From Jeotgalibacillus malaysiensis (GTDB lineage: Bacteria > Bacillota > Bacilli > Bacillales > Jeotgalibacillaceae): a stretch of DNA of 64,000 nucleotides. Positions 26,199-34,628 of the stretch are shown here, in pieces. Both the position numbers and the translations under genes were made by a program. The stretch spans positions 2,402,501 through 2,466,500 of the forward strand of contig CP009416.1 of NCBI GenBank assembly GCA_000818095.1, read 5' to 3'. The notes beneath the pieces are model-generated. The model ran no database searches. It saw nothing but the letters and a program-made list of their open reading frames with translations, and had not been told where the DNA came from. Numbering within the stretch: the stretch's first letter is position 1; each line of letters begins with the position of its first letter.

Positions 26199-26846
26199 AT
26201 GCATGTACTCGTAATTGGCGCAAATGGAACGACTGGAAAAATGGCCGTTAAAAAGCTTGCTGAAAGTGAACAGCATCTTGTCAAAGCAATGATCCGGAAA
26301 TCCGAGCAGTCCAAAGAGATGGAGGATCTCGGAGCAAGACCGATTATTGCTGACCTTGAACAAGCATTCAAATATGCCTTTGAGGATATTAATGCTGTCA
26401 TTTTTGCTGCAGGCTCAGGCCCTGATACAGGAATGGATAAGACAACAGCTGTTGACCGTGACGGTGCGATTAAAGCAATTGATTTTGCAAAAGAAAAAGG
26501 CATTGAGCGGTTCATTATGCTGAGCTCGATGGGTGCAGATGATCCGTCGATTGCAGGAGACAGTGAAACATTCCGTCACTACCTGCAGGCGAAGCATGAT
26601 GCAGATGTTCACCTTAAACAAAGCGGACTCAATTATACGATTGTGCGCCCTGGCGCGTTAACAGACGACGAAGCCACAGGTAAGATTGATGTTTCTGAGG
26701 AAATGAAGCATCGCGAGGGTGAAATCACCCGTGAGGATGTTGCAACAATTCTTGTTGAATCAATTCTTTTTACAAACCTTCATCATAAAACGATTGAAAT
26801 GGTGAATGGAGATGAACCAATTAAAGACGCGTTAAAACGCATATAA
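26199..26846 (+). CDS. NAD(P)-binding SDR-like (NmrA/YhfK type) protein
   Basis: A 215-residue atypical short-chain dehydrogenase with the dinucleotide motif GANGTTGK (residues 7-14) and a conserved middle FIMLSSMGAD...YLQAKHDAD pattern with the YxxxK replaced by the extended-SDR arrangement. Such proteins act as NAD(P)H-dependent reductases or redox sensors; the substrate is unknown. Ribosome site TTGGAGAG precedes ATG 26199. It is followed by a strong terminator. Confidence 0.8.
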   Translation: MHVLVIGANGTTGKMAVKKLAESEQHLVKAMIRKSEQSKEMEDLGARPIIADLEQAFKYAFEDINAVIFAAGSGPDTGMDKTTAVDRDGAIKAIDFAKEKGIERFIMLSSMGADDPSIAGDSETFRHYLQAKHDADVHLKQSGLNYTIVRPGALTDDEATGKIDVSEEMKHREGEITREDVATILVESILFTNLHHKTIEMVNGDEPIKDALKRI

Positions 26847-26877
26847 AAAATCGCCGGCGAATCTGCCGGCGATTTTT
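26846..26877. terminator. bidirectional terminator
   Basis: A 12-bp stem AAAAATCGCCGGC/GCCGGCGATTTTT (26846-26858 with 26865-26877) lies between converging genes. Confidence 0.9.
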
Positions 26878-26880
26878 CTA

Positions 26881-27243
26881 TTAGCAATTTTCAGGCGTAC
26901 CAGCTTTTGTCGCTGTTCTGAATGATGATCCACATCCGCAAGATGCGATTGCATTTGGATTTTCAATTGTAAAACCGCCACCCATGAGTGACTGCTTATA
27001 ATCAATTTCAGTTCCATTTAAAATATCAGCGTCTTCCTTCTTCAGAAGCACCTGAATTCCGTGATGTTCTTCAATCTGATCAGTCTCACCGAGTTCGTGC
27101 TCAAAGCCCATCCCGTAAGACAGACCACTGCATCCGCCGCCTTTGATGGCTACGCGAAGATATGCGTTTTCCTCTTCTGCCTGCTTCATCATATCTTTCA
27201 CCTGAAGCGCTGCAGCTTCTGAGAGTTTAATTACATTTGCCAT
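26881..27243 (-). CDS. yutM: A-type iron-sulfur carrier (HesB/IscA family)
   Basis: A 120-residue A-type carrier with the three cluster-binding cysteines: GGGCSGLSY near residue 45 and the CGCGSSF pair near the C-terminus. It receives Fe-S clusters from the Suf machinery and passes them to target enzymes. The ATG 27243 follows TTGGAGGTG. The suf operon at 47.5-52.7 kb would supply its clusters. It corresponds to yutM, also annotated sufA or erpA in related genomes. Confidence 0.9.
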   Translation of the reverse strand: MANVIKLSEAAALQVKDMMKQAEEENAYLRVAIKGGGCSGLSYGMGFEHELGETDQIEEHHGIQVLLKKEDADILNGTEIDYKQSLMGGGFTIENPNAIASCGCGSSFRTATKAGTPENC

Positions 27244-27467
27244 TTCAGCACCTCCAACGTTATTAACTGATTTTAGTATATCGTTAATCCGGACTGTACT
27301 CAACCAATTGAAATCGTGTTGTTTCATTATATGGTCTCAATCCTTGTTTTTATCAGCATTCTTAAAATTAATTTATGTAATTTGTTCTAAAAGACCTATT
27401 TTAGCGGTATAATAAAAGAAAATACGAACGATTTAAGAGTATATTGGACTATCCGGAGGTGAATAAA

Positions 27468-28157
27468 GTGGAACTGACCCCTCTTTATCAGAAAAACATG
27501 ACATGTACATTGTGTCAGCATTCATTTAAAACAACTAAGATCAGAGGCCGCTTTGTACGCGCAACTGAGCATAGCACAGACTTAATGCCAATTTATCAGG
27601 ATCCTGCATTAAATCCTAACCTCTACCATGTTCATGTCTGCCCGGAGTGCGGCTATTCTTTTACAGATGATTTCGCCCCTTATTTTCCGCCTGGAGGTAA
27701 AGAAGAAATTGAAGAAAAAATCTCGACGCACTGGCAGCATCTTGATTTTTCAGGCGAACGGTCTCTTGAGGACGCCATAAAGGCATATAAGCTCGCGATA
27801 TACATCGCTATGATCAAGAAGGAAAAAAGCATTACACTTGCCGGGCTTTATTTAAGACTTTCCTGGCTGTATCGAGGCATGAATAATGAACAGGAGCAAA
27901 GGTTCCAGCGGCTTGCTGTTGAAACTTATAAAGAAGCTTATTCAAAAGAGGATTATAAAGGTTCACAGATCACAACAGAACGCGTCCTGTACTTGATTGC
28001 AGAGCTTTCTTTACGACTCGGGGAAGATGATGAAGCAACTAGACATTTCTCAAAAATCATTGAAAGGCAGCACAGTTCCACCGACCGGAAAATGGTTCAT
28101 ATGGCAAAAGAAAGATGGCAGATGTATAGAGAAGAGCGCCCAATAAAAAGAAGCTGA
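27468..28157 (+). CDS. DUF2225 protein with zinc-binding cysteines
   Basis: A 229-residue soluble protein. Two cysteine pairs (CTLCQHSF near residue 12 and CPECGYSF near residue 60) suggest a split zinc ribbon, followed by an all-helical region with TPR-like repeats (about residues 105-215). It matches DUF2225, whose function is unknown. The start is GTG 27468, placed 8 nt after CGGAGGTG; the TTG of the longer frame precedes this site. Confidence 0.8.
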   Translation: MELTPLYQKNMTCTLCQHSFKTTKIRGRFVRATEHSTDLMPIYQDPALNPNLYHVHVCPECGYSFTDDFAPYFPPGGKEEIEEKISTHWQHLDFSGERSLEDAIKAYKLAIYIAMIKKEKSITLAGLYLRLSWLYRGMNNEQEQRFQRLAVETYKEAYSKEDYKGSQITTERVLYLIAELSLRLGEDDEATRHFSKIIERQHSSTDRKMVHMAKERWQMYREERPIKRS

Positions 28158-28176
28158 ACTGATTCAGCTTCTTTTT
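28145..28176. terminator. bidirectional terminator
   Basis: AAAAAGAAGCTGAA pairs with TTCAGCTTCTTTTT, overlapping the stop of the DUF2225 gene and facing yuzB. Confidence 0.88.
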
Positions 28177-28181
28177 TGTGA

Positions 28182-28418
28182 TTAAAACATTGGGTTCTCT
28201 TCAAGAAACTCGTACACAGCTTCCACAAGTTCTTTCGGTGTGTCTGCTTCAACAACTTCGCCATTGACAATCGCAAACATTGAAGCTGCACAGATACCGC
28301 AATGACTTGTACAGCCGTATTCAATCACATCAAGATTCGGATCACGTTCAAGCGTTTCAAATGCCTCCTGTGACCCACTTGCTATATTACTAATACAAAA
28401 CTCTATAATTGGTTTCAT
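28182..28418 (-). CDS. yuzB: YuzB, DUF1450 protein
   Basis: A 78-residue protein with cysteines in EFCISN and [12 protein letters not shown], resembling a thin thioredoxin-like or [2Fe-2S]-ferredoxin-like fold. The family (DUF1450) has no assigned function. ATG 28418 follows AGGTGAT. It is divergent from yutJ, as in B. subtilis, which hints at a shared redox role but proves nothing. Confidence 0.85.
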   Translation of the reverse strand: MKPIIEFCISNIASGSQEAFETLERDPNLDVIEYGCTSHCGICAASMFAIVNGEVVEADTPKELVEAVYEFLEENPMF

Positions 28419-28652
28419 TTTTATCACCTCATACTCATTTCAAATGTAACGCCTTCAGGAAAGTTCGTCAATGATCCTGCTCTGTTTCATGACAAGTTTG
28501 TGAAAGAAATCTCTTATTATGATTGTACTAAGACCTTTATTCCGATATACTTTTTAATGAATGTAAACGTAATGATCAAACACATTGTGTATGTATGATC
28601 ATATTGAAAGTGCTTACTTACTAATATGCTTACTGTAAAGAGAGGGCTATCC

Positions 28653-29720
28653 ATGAAACACTTAGTATTATTAGGTGGGGGCTACGGCAATATGCGCGTC
28701 TTACTGCGACTGCTGCCGGATAAGCTGCCTGAAGACGTAAAAATTACATTAATCGACCGTACACCTTACCACTGTCTGAAAACAGAATACTATGCGCTTG
28801 CAGCAGGTACAGCTTCTGATCAGGAAGTACGCGTAAGCTTTCCTGAACATGAGCGTCTTGAACTGAAATATGGCACAGTAGCTAAAATTGATACTGAACA
28901 AAGTCTGGTCATTCTTGAAGATAACACTGAAGTTCCTTATGATGACCTGGTTGTTGGTCTCGGCTGTGAGGATAAATATCATAACGTCCCCGGTGCTGAT
29001 GAACACACTTACAGCATTCAGTCGATCCAGCGTTCAAGAGCGACCTATGAACGCCTTTCTAACCTTCCATCCGGATCAGTTGTAGGGGTAGTTGGGGCAG
29101 GACTAAGTGGGATTGAGCTTGCAAGCGAATTGCGTGAAAGCCGTGAAGACCTTAACATTAAGCTCTTTGACCGTGGTGAGCGTATTCTTCCAGCCTTCCC
29201 GCAGCGACTCAGTAACTATGTGCAAAAGTGGTTTGACGCCAACAATGTAGAAGTTGTCAGCAACTCTAATATTACAAAAGTTGAGCCTACGATGCTGTAT
29301 AACCATGAAGAACAGATCCCTGTTGACGTTTGTGTATGGACAGCAGGCATTCAGCCGGTCAAAGTCGTACGTGACCTGCCTGGGGAGAAGGATTCTTCAA
29401 ACCGCGTCGTGCTTTCGCAGTATCATAACCTGCCGGATAACGAGCATGTCTATGTAGTCGGAGATTGTGCAAGCCTGCCATTCGCACCAAGCGCGCAGCT
29501 TGCCGAGGAACAGGCTGAGCAGATCGTCAAAGTTCTATTAGCACGATGGAAAAATGAAGACCTGCCTGAGCAGATGCCAAAAATTAAGCTAAAAGGCTTT
29601 ATGGGCTCACTCGGTAAAAAGCAGGGCTTTGCTTACCTTGCAGACCGCACCGTTACAGGACGGATTGCACGACTGCTGAAATCTGGTGTGCTTTGGATGT
29701 ATAAGTACCATAACGGATGA
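28653..29720 (+). CDS. yutJ: NDH-2-like FAD/NAD oxidoreductase YutJ
   Basis: A 355-residue homologue of type II NADH dehydrogenase. FAD motif GGGYGNMRVL (residues 7-16), NAD motif VVGAGLSGIELASEL near residue 150, VWTAGIQPV, and VYVVGDCASLPFAPSAQ near residue 275. It is shorter than YumB and lacks the long C-terminal membrane part, so quinone may not be its acceptor. AGAGAGGG precedes ATG 28653. It is the second NDH-2 relative in 6 kb. Confidence 0.85.
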   Translation: MKHLVLLGGGYGNMRVLLRLLPDKLPEDVKITLIDRTPYHCLKTEYYALAAGTASDQEVRVSFPEHERLELKYGTVAKIDTEQSLVILEDNTEVPYDDLVVGLGCEDKYHNVPGADEHTYSIQSIQRSRATYERLSNLPSGSVVGVVGAGLSGIELASELRESREDLNIKLFDRGERILPAFPQRLSNYVQKWFDANNVEVVSNSNITKVEPTMLYNHEEQIPVDVCVWTAGIQPVKVVRDLPGEKDSSNRVVLSQYHNLPDNEHVYVVGDCASLPFAPSAQLAEEQAEQIVKVLLARWKNEDLPEQMPKIKLKGFMGSLGKKQGFAYLADRTVTGRIARLLKSGVLWMYKYHNG

Positions 29721-29722
29721 GG

Positions 29723-29815
29723 TTTTTCAGAAACTCATCAGTTCCTGAAAAAGCTGGTATTATCAGCATCCATTTATTTAACTTACTTCACGCTCAATCA
29801 CTTGGGCGTGTTTTT
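29723..29815 (+). terminator. two consecutive hairpins after yutJ
   Basis: TTTTTCAG pairs with CTGAAAAA at 29726-29753. A second stem, CACGC...GCGTG, near 29788-29810 is followed by TTTTTTTATC and looks like the real terminator. Confidence 0.7.
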
Positions 29816-29904
29816 TTATCCACTTTTATATTAAAGGCTATTAAGTCCATTCATACGGATAACTAACTTAACAAATATGAATTTCCCACTGACATTGATG
29901 TACG

Positions 29905-30579
29905 CTATCCCTCAAGAGCAGCTTTACTATTAACCCCATAAACACCATCCACAACCAAGCCATTTTGATATTGGAAGCTTCTCAGGGCACGCTCTGTCTT
30001 CGGTCCAAAGATACCATCAATGACAAGATCATATCCATGTCTATTAAGCAGCTCCTGCATCGCCTCTACTCCCGCACCCTCATCTCCAAATTCCAGCCAG
30101 GTCTTTTTAACTTCAGAAACCTGATCAAATGCCGGGCGTCTTCCTGCCTGCAGATCTTTCCAGGTCAACCCTTTTGTATATTCAAGGTGAGAAGCATCAG
30201 GAAAGCTTGTCCAGTCGCCGCCCCATGTAAAACCCATTGATTTCGCAATGGCCGCGACTCGTTTCCACTGATCATTGACAGTCCACACTGCTGTATCACC
30301 TGTACGATTCGTTAAAAAATAGTCAACAGCTAGACCGTAATTATGAACTGACTGCCCCGCTCTTGCATTTGTCACAATATTCCCTGATGCCGTTCTTCCT
30401 TTAGCATATAATCTATTTTGTTCATCATTTGTACGAAGACCTGAGCTGATCTGTACGTTAATCCCTTCACTATAAGCGCGTCTGATCACCTCTATCATCA
30501 TATCCCTGACGCGTGAATCAATCGCACCCATGTTCCGAATACTGCGATTAATTAATGTATCAAGAGCTACTCTGCTCAT
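29905..30579 (-). CDS. endolysin-like L-Ala-D-Glu endopeptidase (M15 VanY + PG-binding)
   Basis: A 224-residue two-domain cell-wall enzyme. The N-terminal M15/VanY domain (residues 1-130) has the zinc motif SVHNYGLAVDYF and the second-site SHLEY; the C-terminal PG_binding_1 domain (about 155-222) has FGPKTERALRSFQ. CwlK and phage endolysins such as Ply500 share this layout. There is no signal peptide, which points to a phage-type endolysin needing a holin, or to release on lysis. AAAGGATGGG precedes ATG 30579. No other phage gene is seen nearby. Confidence 0.82.
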   Translation of the reverse strand: MSRVALDTLINRSIRNMGAIDSRVRDMMIEVIRRAYSEGINVQISSGLRTNDEQNRLYAKGRTASGNIVTNARAGQSVHNYGLAVDYFLTNRTGDTAVWTVNDQWKRVAAIAKSMGFTWGGDWTSFPDASHLEYTKGLTWKDLQAGRRPAFDQVSEVKKTWLEFGDEGAGVEAMQELLNRHGYDLVIDGIFGPKTERALRSFQYQNGLVVDGVYGVNSKAALEG

Positions 30580-30827
30580 TTGAACCCATCCTTTCAAGAC
30601 GATTTAACATCCAGATGCTGGTTATTATCATTAGTACCCTGAGTTGTATTGTCTGAACCTGTCATTGTGGAAATTCTATGTACGTAGCAATTCGTAGTCT
30701 AAAGAACGCTGGAGCTACAATCCACAACAGCTTTAAAATAGCCAACACATTAATTAATTTCTAAAATATTGATTTGCTGCCGGATCGTTTATACTGAAGA
30801 AAACCTTTTCAGGCGGTGAAACAGCTA

Positions 30828-30994
30828 TGTCATTATTACCATTCCATGAACGCTATAACCTTGTAGAAGTGCCCGAGGACTATGATAATCAAAATCCTGA
30901 TTTTGTAGTTATGAGAGATGAACATGATAAATGCTACCTTTGTGATAAAGGGGATGCAGAGGTACTGAAGGGTTTAAACTTTACAGAAGTCTGA
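30828..30994 (+). pseudogene. small ORF, frame broken after start
   Basis: A GGCGGTG site and an ATG at 30828 open a frame that stops after 12 codons. A second frame, offset by two bases, is open from about 30833 to a TGA at 30992 and encodes about 53 residues of ordinary protein-like sequence (ERYNLVEVPEDYDNQNPDF, then a CYLC pair) but has no start codon. One inserted base would fuse them. A strong terminator follows directly. I recognise no family; this may be a decayed gene or a sequencing error. The stretch 30580-30827 before it shows no gene. Confidence 0.45.
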
Positions 30995-31000
30995 ATGAAA

Positions 31001-31038
31001 AAAGCGTCCAGAAGTGAAATCACTCCTGGACGCTTAAT
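31001..31038. terminator. bidirectional terminator
   Basis: AAGCGTCCAGAAGTG pairs with CACTCCTGGACGCTT with one bulge, between the broken small ORF and yuzD. Confidence 0.85.
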
Positions 31039-31040
31039 AT

Positions 31041-31370
31041 TTATTCTGCAGTCTGAAATCCGTACTTTTCAAGTTCTTTATAGACTGCCTTCAAACGTGG
31101 GTTCCCTTCCCCCACGATTTCATCCTCTACAAGTACAACAGGATAAAACAGATCTTCTTCCCACACACGCTCTACAAACGCAGCCTTTTTAGGATCTTCC
31201 TGCTCAGTATTAATATCCACATAATCCATTACAAACGTACGATCCGGAAACTTACGGCCAATCGCCGCTTCAAGCCAATCATACGTCTCCTTAGAAGAAG
31301 GCGCACCTACACAGCTCGCACAAATCGTCTCCGCCCCATACACCGTAATCGTCACAGCTTCATTTGCCAT
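31041..31370 (-). CDS. yuzD: YuzD, thioredoxin-fold protein (DUF1462)
   Basis: A 109-residue protein with a thioredoxin-like fold and a CASC motif (ETICASCVGAPSSKET, residues about 13-28), then the cis-proline-like YPVVLVEDEIVGEG. DUF1462 structures are known but no function is assigned. ATG 31370 follows AAGGGG. It diverges from the NifU-like yutI, which suggests a role in thiol or Fe-S chemistry; this is inference. Confidence 0.85.
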   Translation of the reverse strand: MANEAVTITVYGAETICASCVGAPSSKETYDWLEAAIGRKFPDRTFVMDYVDINTEQEDPKKAAFVERVWEEDLFYPVVLVEDEIVGEGNPRLKAVYKELEKYGFQTAE

Positions 31371-31409
31371 ATCTAACAACCCCTTTTTAAAATATCTTTG
31401 TTTAAATTG

Positions 31410-31540
31410 GCTGTTGATTGTAGCTCCAGGGGGGACGCTTTCCGCAGGATCGGCGGTGAGCCTCCTCAGCTTCGCTTGCGGGGTCTCACCTGTCCGATTT
31501 TTCCTGCTGGAGTCGCCCCCCTTCTGCTACAATCAACAGC
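31410..31540 (-). repeat. ~130-bp hairpin element, copy 2
   Basis: It has 15-bp perfect arms GCTGTTGATTGTAGC (31410-31424) and their complement (31526-31540), with the common core in minus orientation. It lies upstream of yuzD in the yuzD-yutI divergent gap. Confidence 0.9.
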
Positions 31541-31649
31541 TGTGCAAAAACAACAATGTTCTTTAACACAGCTTTTAAAAGAAAAATCAATGCAATTAGA
31601 ATTGGTTTTAAAAAATTTAATTTGGAACAACATTTATATATTTGCACAG

Positions 31650-31773
31650 CAGAGATTGGTGTGGAAGGCGGCGACTCCGGGACGATTAGTGGGAAGCTGA
31701 GACCCCACAGCCGAAGGCGAGGAGGCTCAGCAACCACCGTCCGGAAAGCGTCCGCCTGGAGCACCAATCTCTG
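31650..31773 (+). repeat. ~130-bp hairpin element, copy 3
   Basis: It has 12-bp perfect arms CAGAGATTGGTG/CACCAATCTCTG around a plus-oriented core. With copy 2 it fills most of the 526-bp yuzD-yutI gap. Confidence 0.88.
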
Positions 31774-31896
31774 CCTCCTTTTAAAAGACTCTGCATCATG
31801 TATTTAAATCCGTAAACAATAATAATTTCAAATAACATGGATGGATTTTTTTCGTTATACTCATTATAATAGAACACAGGAAGGGAGTCGATTCGA

Positions 31897-32133
31897 ATGA
31901 CAGAAGTAGAAATGAAAGATTCAGTTCAGGAAGTACTTGATAAACTTCGTCCATTCCTTCTTCGTGACGGCGGAGACTGCGAACTTGTTGACGTTGAAGA
32001 TGGAATCGTTAAATTAAGACTTCTTGGCGCATGCGGTACATGCCCAAGTTCAACTATTACACTTAAAGCAGGTATCGAACGCGCACTGCTTGAAGAAGTA
32101 CCAGGCGTAGTGGAAGTTGAACAGGTATTTTAA
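31897..32133 (+). CDS. yutI: NifU-like Fe-S scaffold/carrier
   Basis: A 78-residue Nfu-type domain with the cluster-binding CGTCPSS motif (in [18 protein letters not shown], residues about 43-60) and the usual [16 protein letters not shown] start. It carries a [4Fe-4S] cluster between the Suf system and client proteins. A GGAAGGGAG site precedes the ATG. It corresponds to yutI (nfu). Confidence 0.92.
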   Translation: MTEVEMKDSVQEVLDKLRPFLLRDGGDCELVDVEDGIVKLRLLGACGTCPSSTITLKAGIERALLEEVPGVVEVEQVF

Positions 32134-32140
32134 TTTACAT

Positions 32141-32176
32141 CATCCTCTTGCTATAGACAGCAAGAGGATTTTTTAT
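32141..32176 (+). terminator. terminator after yutI
   Basis: ATCCTCTTGCT pairs with AGCAAGAGGAT, followed by TTTTTTATT. Confidence 0.9.
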
Positions 32177-32202
32177 TGAGAAATTTTTAAATTAAATGAG
32201 AA

Positions 32203-33165
32203 TCAGACTGACACTTTTGTTAAGGGCTTTTCACCATTTAATACTGCTTTAATGTTATCTGCAGCAAGCTTCATCATAATAAAGCGTGTTTCAGTGGATG
32301 CACTGCCGATATGTGGTACTGCCACTACATTTTTCATGGCAACCAGCGGATGGTCTTTTGAAATTGGTTCCTTTTCAAACACATCTAGACCAGCTCCTGC
32401 GATTTCCCCGTTTTCAAGCGCCTCAATCAGTGCTTTCTCATCAACTACCGGACCTCTTCCAACATTAATAAATATCGCTGATTCTTTCATGATCTTGAAC
32501 TGCTCTGCTCCGATCATTCCACGTGTTTCATCTGTTAAAGGAGCAAGCACCAGTACAAAATCAGCTTTTTCGAGCAGATCATTCAAGCTCTTGTATTGCG
32601 CACCAAATTGCTCTTCAGCTTCAGTTTTTCGACTTCTCGTATGATATAAGATATCCATATCAAACCCCGCAGCGCGCTTAGCTACAGCCTGTCCGATTTT
32701 CCCCATACCAATAATCCCAAGAGTCTTGTGATGAACGTCATGACCTGCTAGTAAGTATGGAGACCATGATGTCCAGTCTCCTTTTTTAATATATTCTGCT
32801 GCTTCAGGAATTCTTCTGGCTGTCGCAAGAATCAGTGAAAAAGCAAGATCAGCCGTTGTATCTGTTAAAACGTCAGGCGTATTCGTTACAATGATGCCAG
32901 CCTTTTCTGCTGCCTGAACATCAATGTTATCGTACCCAACCGCCATATTCGCAACCACTTTCAAAAGAGGCGCGTTAGATAACACCTCTTTATCAATCTG
33001 ATCAGAGAGCATGGTCAAAAGCGCTTGACTTTCCTTCACCTTTTCCAGCAATATATCTCTTGGTACAGCTTCATCTTCAGAATCCCACACTTCCACGTCA
33101 AAACTCTTTTTAAGCTCATCAATCACTGCTTCATCTATTTTACGGGTAATGAAAATTTTAGACAT
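32203..33165 (-). CDS. D-2-hydroxyacid dehydrogenase (glyoxylate/hydroxypyruvate reductase type)
   Basis: A 320-residue NAD(P)-dependent enzyme. The coenzyme motif GMGKIGQAVAKR is near residue 150. The catalytic Arg lies in NVGRGPVVDE near 235, the Glu in DVFEKEP near 265 and the His in PHIGSAS near 285. It reduces glyoxylate or hydroxypyruvate in close relatives. ATG 33165 follows AAAGGGGAT. It is not part of the yut cluster in B. subtilis as I recall it, so it may be a local insertion. Confidence 0.87.
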   Translation of the reverse strand: MSKIFITRKIDEAVIDELKKSFDVEVWDSEDEAVPRDILLEKVKESQALLTMLSDQIDKEVLSNAPLLKVVANMAVGYDNIDVQAAEKAGIIVTNTPDVLTDTTADLAFSLILATARRIPEAAEYIKKGDWTSWSPYLLAGHDVHHKTLGIIGMGKIGQAVAKRAAGFDMDILYHTRSRKTEAEEQFGAQYKSLNDLLEKADFVLVLAPLTDETRGMIGAEQFKIMKESAIFINVGRGPVVDEKALIEALENGEIAGAGLDVFEKEPISKDHPLVAMKNVVAVPHIGSASTETRFIMMKLAADNIKAVLNGEKPLTKVSV

Positions 33166-33213
33166 GATCAGCATCCCCTTTTGAAATTGATAAAAACTTA
33201 ATATGTATGTCTC

Positions 33214-33280
33214 AGCTGCCCCTTGCAGTGGAGGACGCAGACTCCCTATAAAAGCTCAGTCCTCCGCAACAAGAGACAGC
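33214..33280 (+). repeat. hairpin element, copy 4 (truncated)
   Basis: Only the outer parts remain (GGAGGACGCAGACTCC joined to CAGTCCTCC), about 67 bp instead of 130, with partly matching outer arms. It looks like an internal deletion. Confidence 0.7.
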
Positions 33281-33294
33281 ATTATAAAAATTCT

Positions 33295-34059
33295 TTAAAT
33301 TTTCCACTCAGCCAGTGAATCAATTGAATAAGTCGGCTGCAGCTCTTTTTCAGCAAGCAGGCTCTTTGGTGACACACCAGTATGCACCATTAACGTATCC
33401 ATACCTGTATTGAACCCGGCTTTAATATCCGTATCATAATTATCCCCAACCATTACAACGTCTTCTTTAGGCAAACCAAGCACATTCAGCGCCTGTTCCA
33501 TGATCACTGCTTCAGGCTTACCGATAAACAGTGGCTGTGTCTGTGTTGATACAGTAATCACTGATGTCAGGGAACCATTCCCCGGCAGCAGTCCGCGTTC
33601 AGTTGGAATGGCAATATCACCGTTTGTAGAAATGAATTTTGCACCGTTTCTGACTGCCAGACAGCCAAGTGCAAGCTTTTCATACGTGATTTCACGATCA
33701 AGACCAACAATGACGTAATCAGGATTTTCATCTTTAATTGTGATGCCTTTTTCAGTCAAAGCCTGACGGATTCCGTCGCCTCCGATCACATATGCAGAAG
33801 CTTCAGGCATTTCCCGGGAAATGACCGCTGCTGTTGCAAGAGATGTCGTAAATACCTGATCAGGTTCTGCAGGAACATCAAAATTTTGCAGATGTGCAGC
33901 GACCTGTTCCCGCGTTTTTGAAGAATTGTTCGTTACAAATAAATACGGAATACCTTTTGCCTTCAGCTTTTTAACAAACTCAACCGCTTCAGGGATCGGC
34001 TCCGTTCCTCTATACATCGTTCCATCTAAATCAATTAAGTAACCTTTGTATGCTTTCAT
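33295..34059 (-). CDS. yutF: HAD-superfamily phosphatase YutF (NagD-like)
   Basis: A 254-residue NagD-subfamily HAD hydrolase. Motif I is IDLDGTMYRG (residues 9-18), motif II VTNNSSKT near 43, and motif III/IV GKPEAVIMEQAL...MVGDNYDTDIKAG in the C-terminal third; the cap inserts between II and III. It removes phosphate from small cytosolic molecules; the natural substrate is not certain. It begins 20 bp after the yutE stop and is probably cotranscribed with it. Confidence 0.88.
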   Translation of the reverse strand: MKAYKGYLIDLDGTMYRGTEPIPEAVEFVKKLKAKGIPYLFVTNNSSKTREQVAAHLQNFDVPAEPDQVFTTSLATAAVISREMPEASAYVIGGDGIRQALTEKGITIKDENPDYVIVGLDREITYEKLALGCLAVRNGAKFISTNGDIAIPTERGLLPGNGSLTSVITVSTQTQPLFIGKPEAVIMEQALNVLGLPKEDVVMVGDNYDTDIKAGFNTGMDTLMVHTGVSPKSLLAEKELQPTYSIDSLAEWKI

Positions 34060-34079
34060 TTTGTACGTCCTCTCTATTT

Positions 34080-34517
34080 CTACCGTCTGAATGCTGAGAC
34101 CGGGCCCAACTCGTCTTCAAGATAGGTTCTTACTGCTGGTGCAAATGCTTTTAGCGCACTTTCTGATGATGTGAAAATATCAATGCACATCTGGTGGTTG
34201 ACTTCAGTAAACTCCTGCACCAGGTGTTTTCTCAGTTTCACAACCTGAACCAGATCAGCATGCACGTCTTTCCCGATTACTTTTTCATCCTCTAATATGT
34301 CGATAATATCTTCATAACTGCCGGGATCACGCATAATAAAACCATCAATCATTGAATTACCCACATCAATAATTGATTCTATAATGGTATGCAGGCTGCG
34401 TTCAAGCGCCAGCTGTTCAATTTTAGATTCCCAAGAGGTGTGCTCATATAAAAAATTGAGCTGCCCTTCCATAAACGTTAATGTCTTTTCAATTGTTTCT
34501 CTATCCACGAAGTACAT
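34080..34517 (-). CDS. yutE: YutE, DUF86 (HepT-like) protein
   Basis: A 145-residue all-helical DUF86 protein, the same family as HepT toxins of HEPN-MNT modules. The usual HEPN RNase motif RxxxxHxY appears here as RKHLVQEF, so the catalytic His and Tyr are not conserved, and no MNT nucleotidyltransferase partner is adjacent. A house-keeping, non-toxic role is likely, in line with its conserved place next to yutF. ATG 34517 is 8 nt after GGAG; the 21 codons further upstream are excluded because they contain it. Confidence 0.82.
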   Translation of the reverse strand: MYFVDRETIEKTLTFMEGQLNFLYEHTSWESKIEQLALERSLHTIIESIIDVGNSMIDGFIMRDPGSYEDIIDILEDEKVIGKDVHADLVQVVKLRKHLVQEFTEVNHQMCIDIFTSSESALKAFAPAVRTYLEDELGPVSAFRR

Positions 34518-34628
34518 GTCCTCACACTCCATCAAAATGTCTGCTTTCAGTGTACCATAAGCCTTCAGATTTTTTGGCATGACGTGTGTTAATCGTTATA
34601 ATTGTGATTATAGCGTAAGGAGGATTTT

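Noticed and set aside
29905-30579. A prophage around the endolysin-like gene
   Set aside because: Neighbouring genes are conserved house-keeping genes in their usual order, and no attachment repeats or other phage genes were seen.
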